Below, piece after piece: positions 21,229-21,774 of a stretch of DNA of 21,774 nt. The stretch is from UBA6019 sp035535055 (GTDB lineage Bacteria; Chloroflexota; Dormibacteria; Dormibacterales; Dormibacteraceae). Every line of letters begins with the position of its first letter. The first letter of the stretch is position 1. The notes beneath the pieces are model-generated. The model ran no database searches and had not been told where the DNA came from. It saw only the letters and a list, made by a program, of their open reading frames with translations. The translations under genes and the position numbers were made by a program. The stretch spans positions 1 to 21,774 of the forward strand of contig DATLQT010000052.1 in NCBI GenBank assembly GCA_035535055.1, read 5' to 3'.

Positions 21229-21774
21229 TTAGGGTGAAGAGGGCGGGCGCTTGGTCCAGGCGGAGGGCTGCCAGCGGGCTTTGAGCTCTCCTACCGTCGT
21301 GTCCACGGCGTCGACGAAGCGTTCGATCTCCTCCTCACCCATGGGGGTCGAGAGCGCACCCATCGCCCGGGGCGCGAGCAGCACCCCGTGGTTGACCAGG
21401 CCGAGGAAGAAGTCGCGGGTGATCCGCTCGTCGGCCGTCGCCTTGCTCCGGTAGTCGGTGACCGCCACGTCGGTGAAGTGGACGGCCAGCAGGGAGCCGA
21501 CGCCGTTCACCTGGGCGGCCACGCCGTGGGAGTCGAAGACCTCGGAGAGCTGGTCCTTGACCCTCTCCCCCTTGCGGTTCAGGTCCTCGTAGACGTCCGG
21601 CGTCAGCTCCCTCATCGCCGCCACGCCCGCCGCCATCCCGAGCGGGTTGCCATTGTAGGTGCCCCCCTGGGCGAGGCTCGGGCTGCGCCGCGGGTCGAGC
21701 AGCTCCATCACGTCGGAGCGGCCGCCGAAGGCGGCGACGGGGAGACCCCCACCGATGATCTTGCCCATCGTCGT
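21229..21774 (-). CDS. Class III PLP aminotransferase, GSA-aminomutase-like (5' end beyond window)
   Basis: The visible C-terminal part is 181 codons. It begins TTMGKIIGGGLPVAAFGG, where the Lys (codon 21762-21760) is the PLP-binding lysine of the class III fold. GGTYNGNPLGMAAGVAAM and the final small domain (LLAPRAMGALSTPMGEEEIERFVDAV) match glutamate-1-semialdehyde aminomutases and related sugar or amino-acid transaminases. The N-terminal half, including substrate-binding residues, lies outside. A true HemL in heme synthesis and an aminotransferase recruited to the adjacent sugar pathway are both possible. Its position 13 bp before gmd on the same strand favours co-transcription. Confidence 0.85.
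   Translation of the reverse strand, partial: TTMGKIIGGGLPVAAFGGRSDVMELLDPRRSPSLAQGGTYNGNPLGMAAGVAAMRELTPDVYEDLNRKGERVKDQLSEVFDSHGVAAQVNGVGSLLAVHFTDVAVTDYRSKATADERITRDFFLGLVNHGVLLAPRAMGALSTPMGEEEIERFVDAVDTTVGELKARWQPSAWTKRPPSSP

Overview
This 21.8-kb, GC-rich window is bacterial chromosomal DNA with dense, mostly single-domain genes. A split cytochrome b6/subunit IV (rather than one fused QcrB), a GSI-beta glutamine synthetase with an adenylylation-type tyrosine, a GAF/PucR regulator and a YCII protein suggest a high-GC Terrabacteria lineage. Dormibacterota or another Chloroflexota-like group is my best guess. A typical actinomycete is less likely because its cytochrome b is usually fused. 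This placement is inference; no rRNA or tRNA gene was seen.

Layout. (1) 1-3697, minus strand: the first codons of an insertion-sequence transposase and its double terminal repeat, abutting a DUF2079 membrane protein whose end appears to be cut by the element; then a dTDP-deoxysugar operon (rfbA, rfbC-like, rfbB; transcribed right to left). (2) 3826-6647: dinB (+), a DnaQ-like exonuclease (-) overlapping the 3' end of dinB by about 206 bp, and divergent trpS (+). (3) 6724-8640 (+): a compact bc-type quinol oxidase operon (Rieske, cytochrome b6-type, subunit IV-type) with no linked cytochrome c gene. (4) 8746-10700: a membrane family-2 glycosyltransferase (-) divergent from thioredoxin (+). (5) 10902-12843 (+): glnA behind a palindrome-rich leader, a strong terminator, then a YCII/DGPF protein. 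(6) 13055-17065 (-): nfeD plus SPFH/stomatin, a GAF-PucR regulator, acylphosphatase, and a small two-helix membrane protein. (7) 17186-21774 (-): a nucleotide-sugar operon of aminotransferase, GDP-mannose 4,6-dehydratase, nucleotide-sugar dehydrogenase, epimerase and a DPM1-like glycosyltransferase.

The two sugar clusters at the window ends both feed surface-glycan synthesis, and each lacks the final reductase expected for its best-known product. The middle is housekeeping: translation, translesion repair, respiration, nitrogen assimilation and redox.

I did not find a clearly new multi-gene system. The most unusual signals are the IS end that supplies the stop codon of the DUF2079 gene, three genes whose protein-like reading extends upstream of every AUG/GUG/UUG towards AUC, AUA/AUC or CUG, three consecutive palindromes before glnA, and the long antisense overlap between dinB and the exonuclease.
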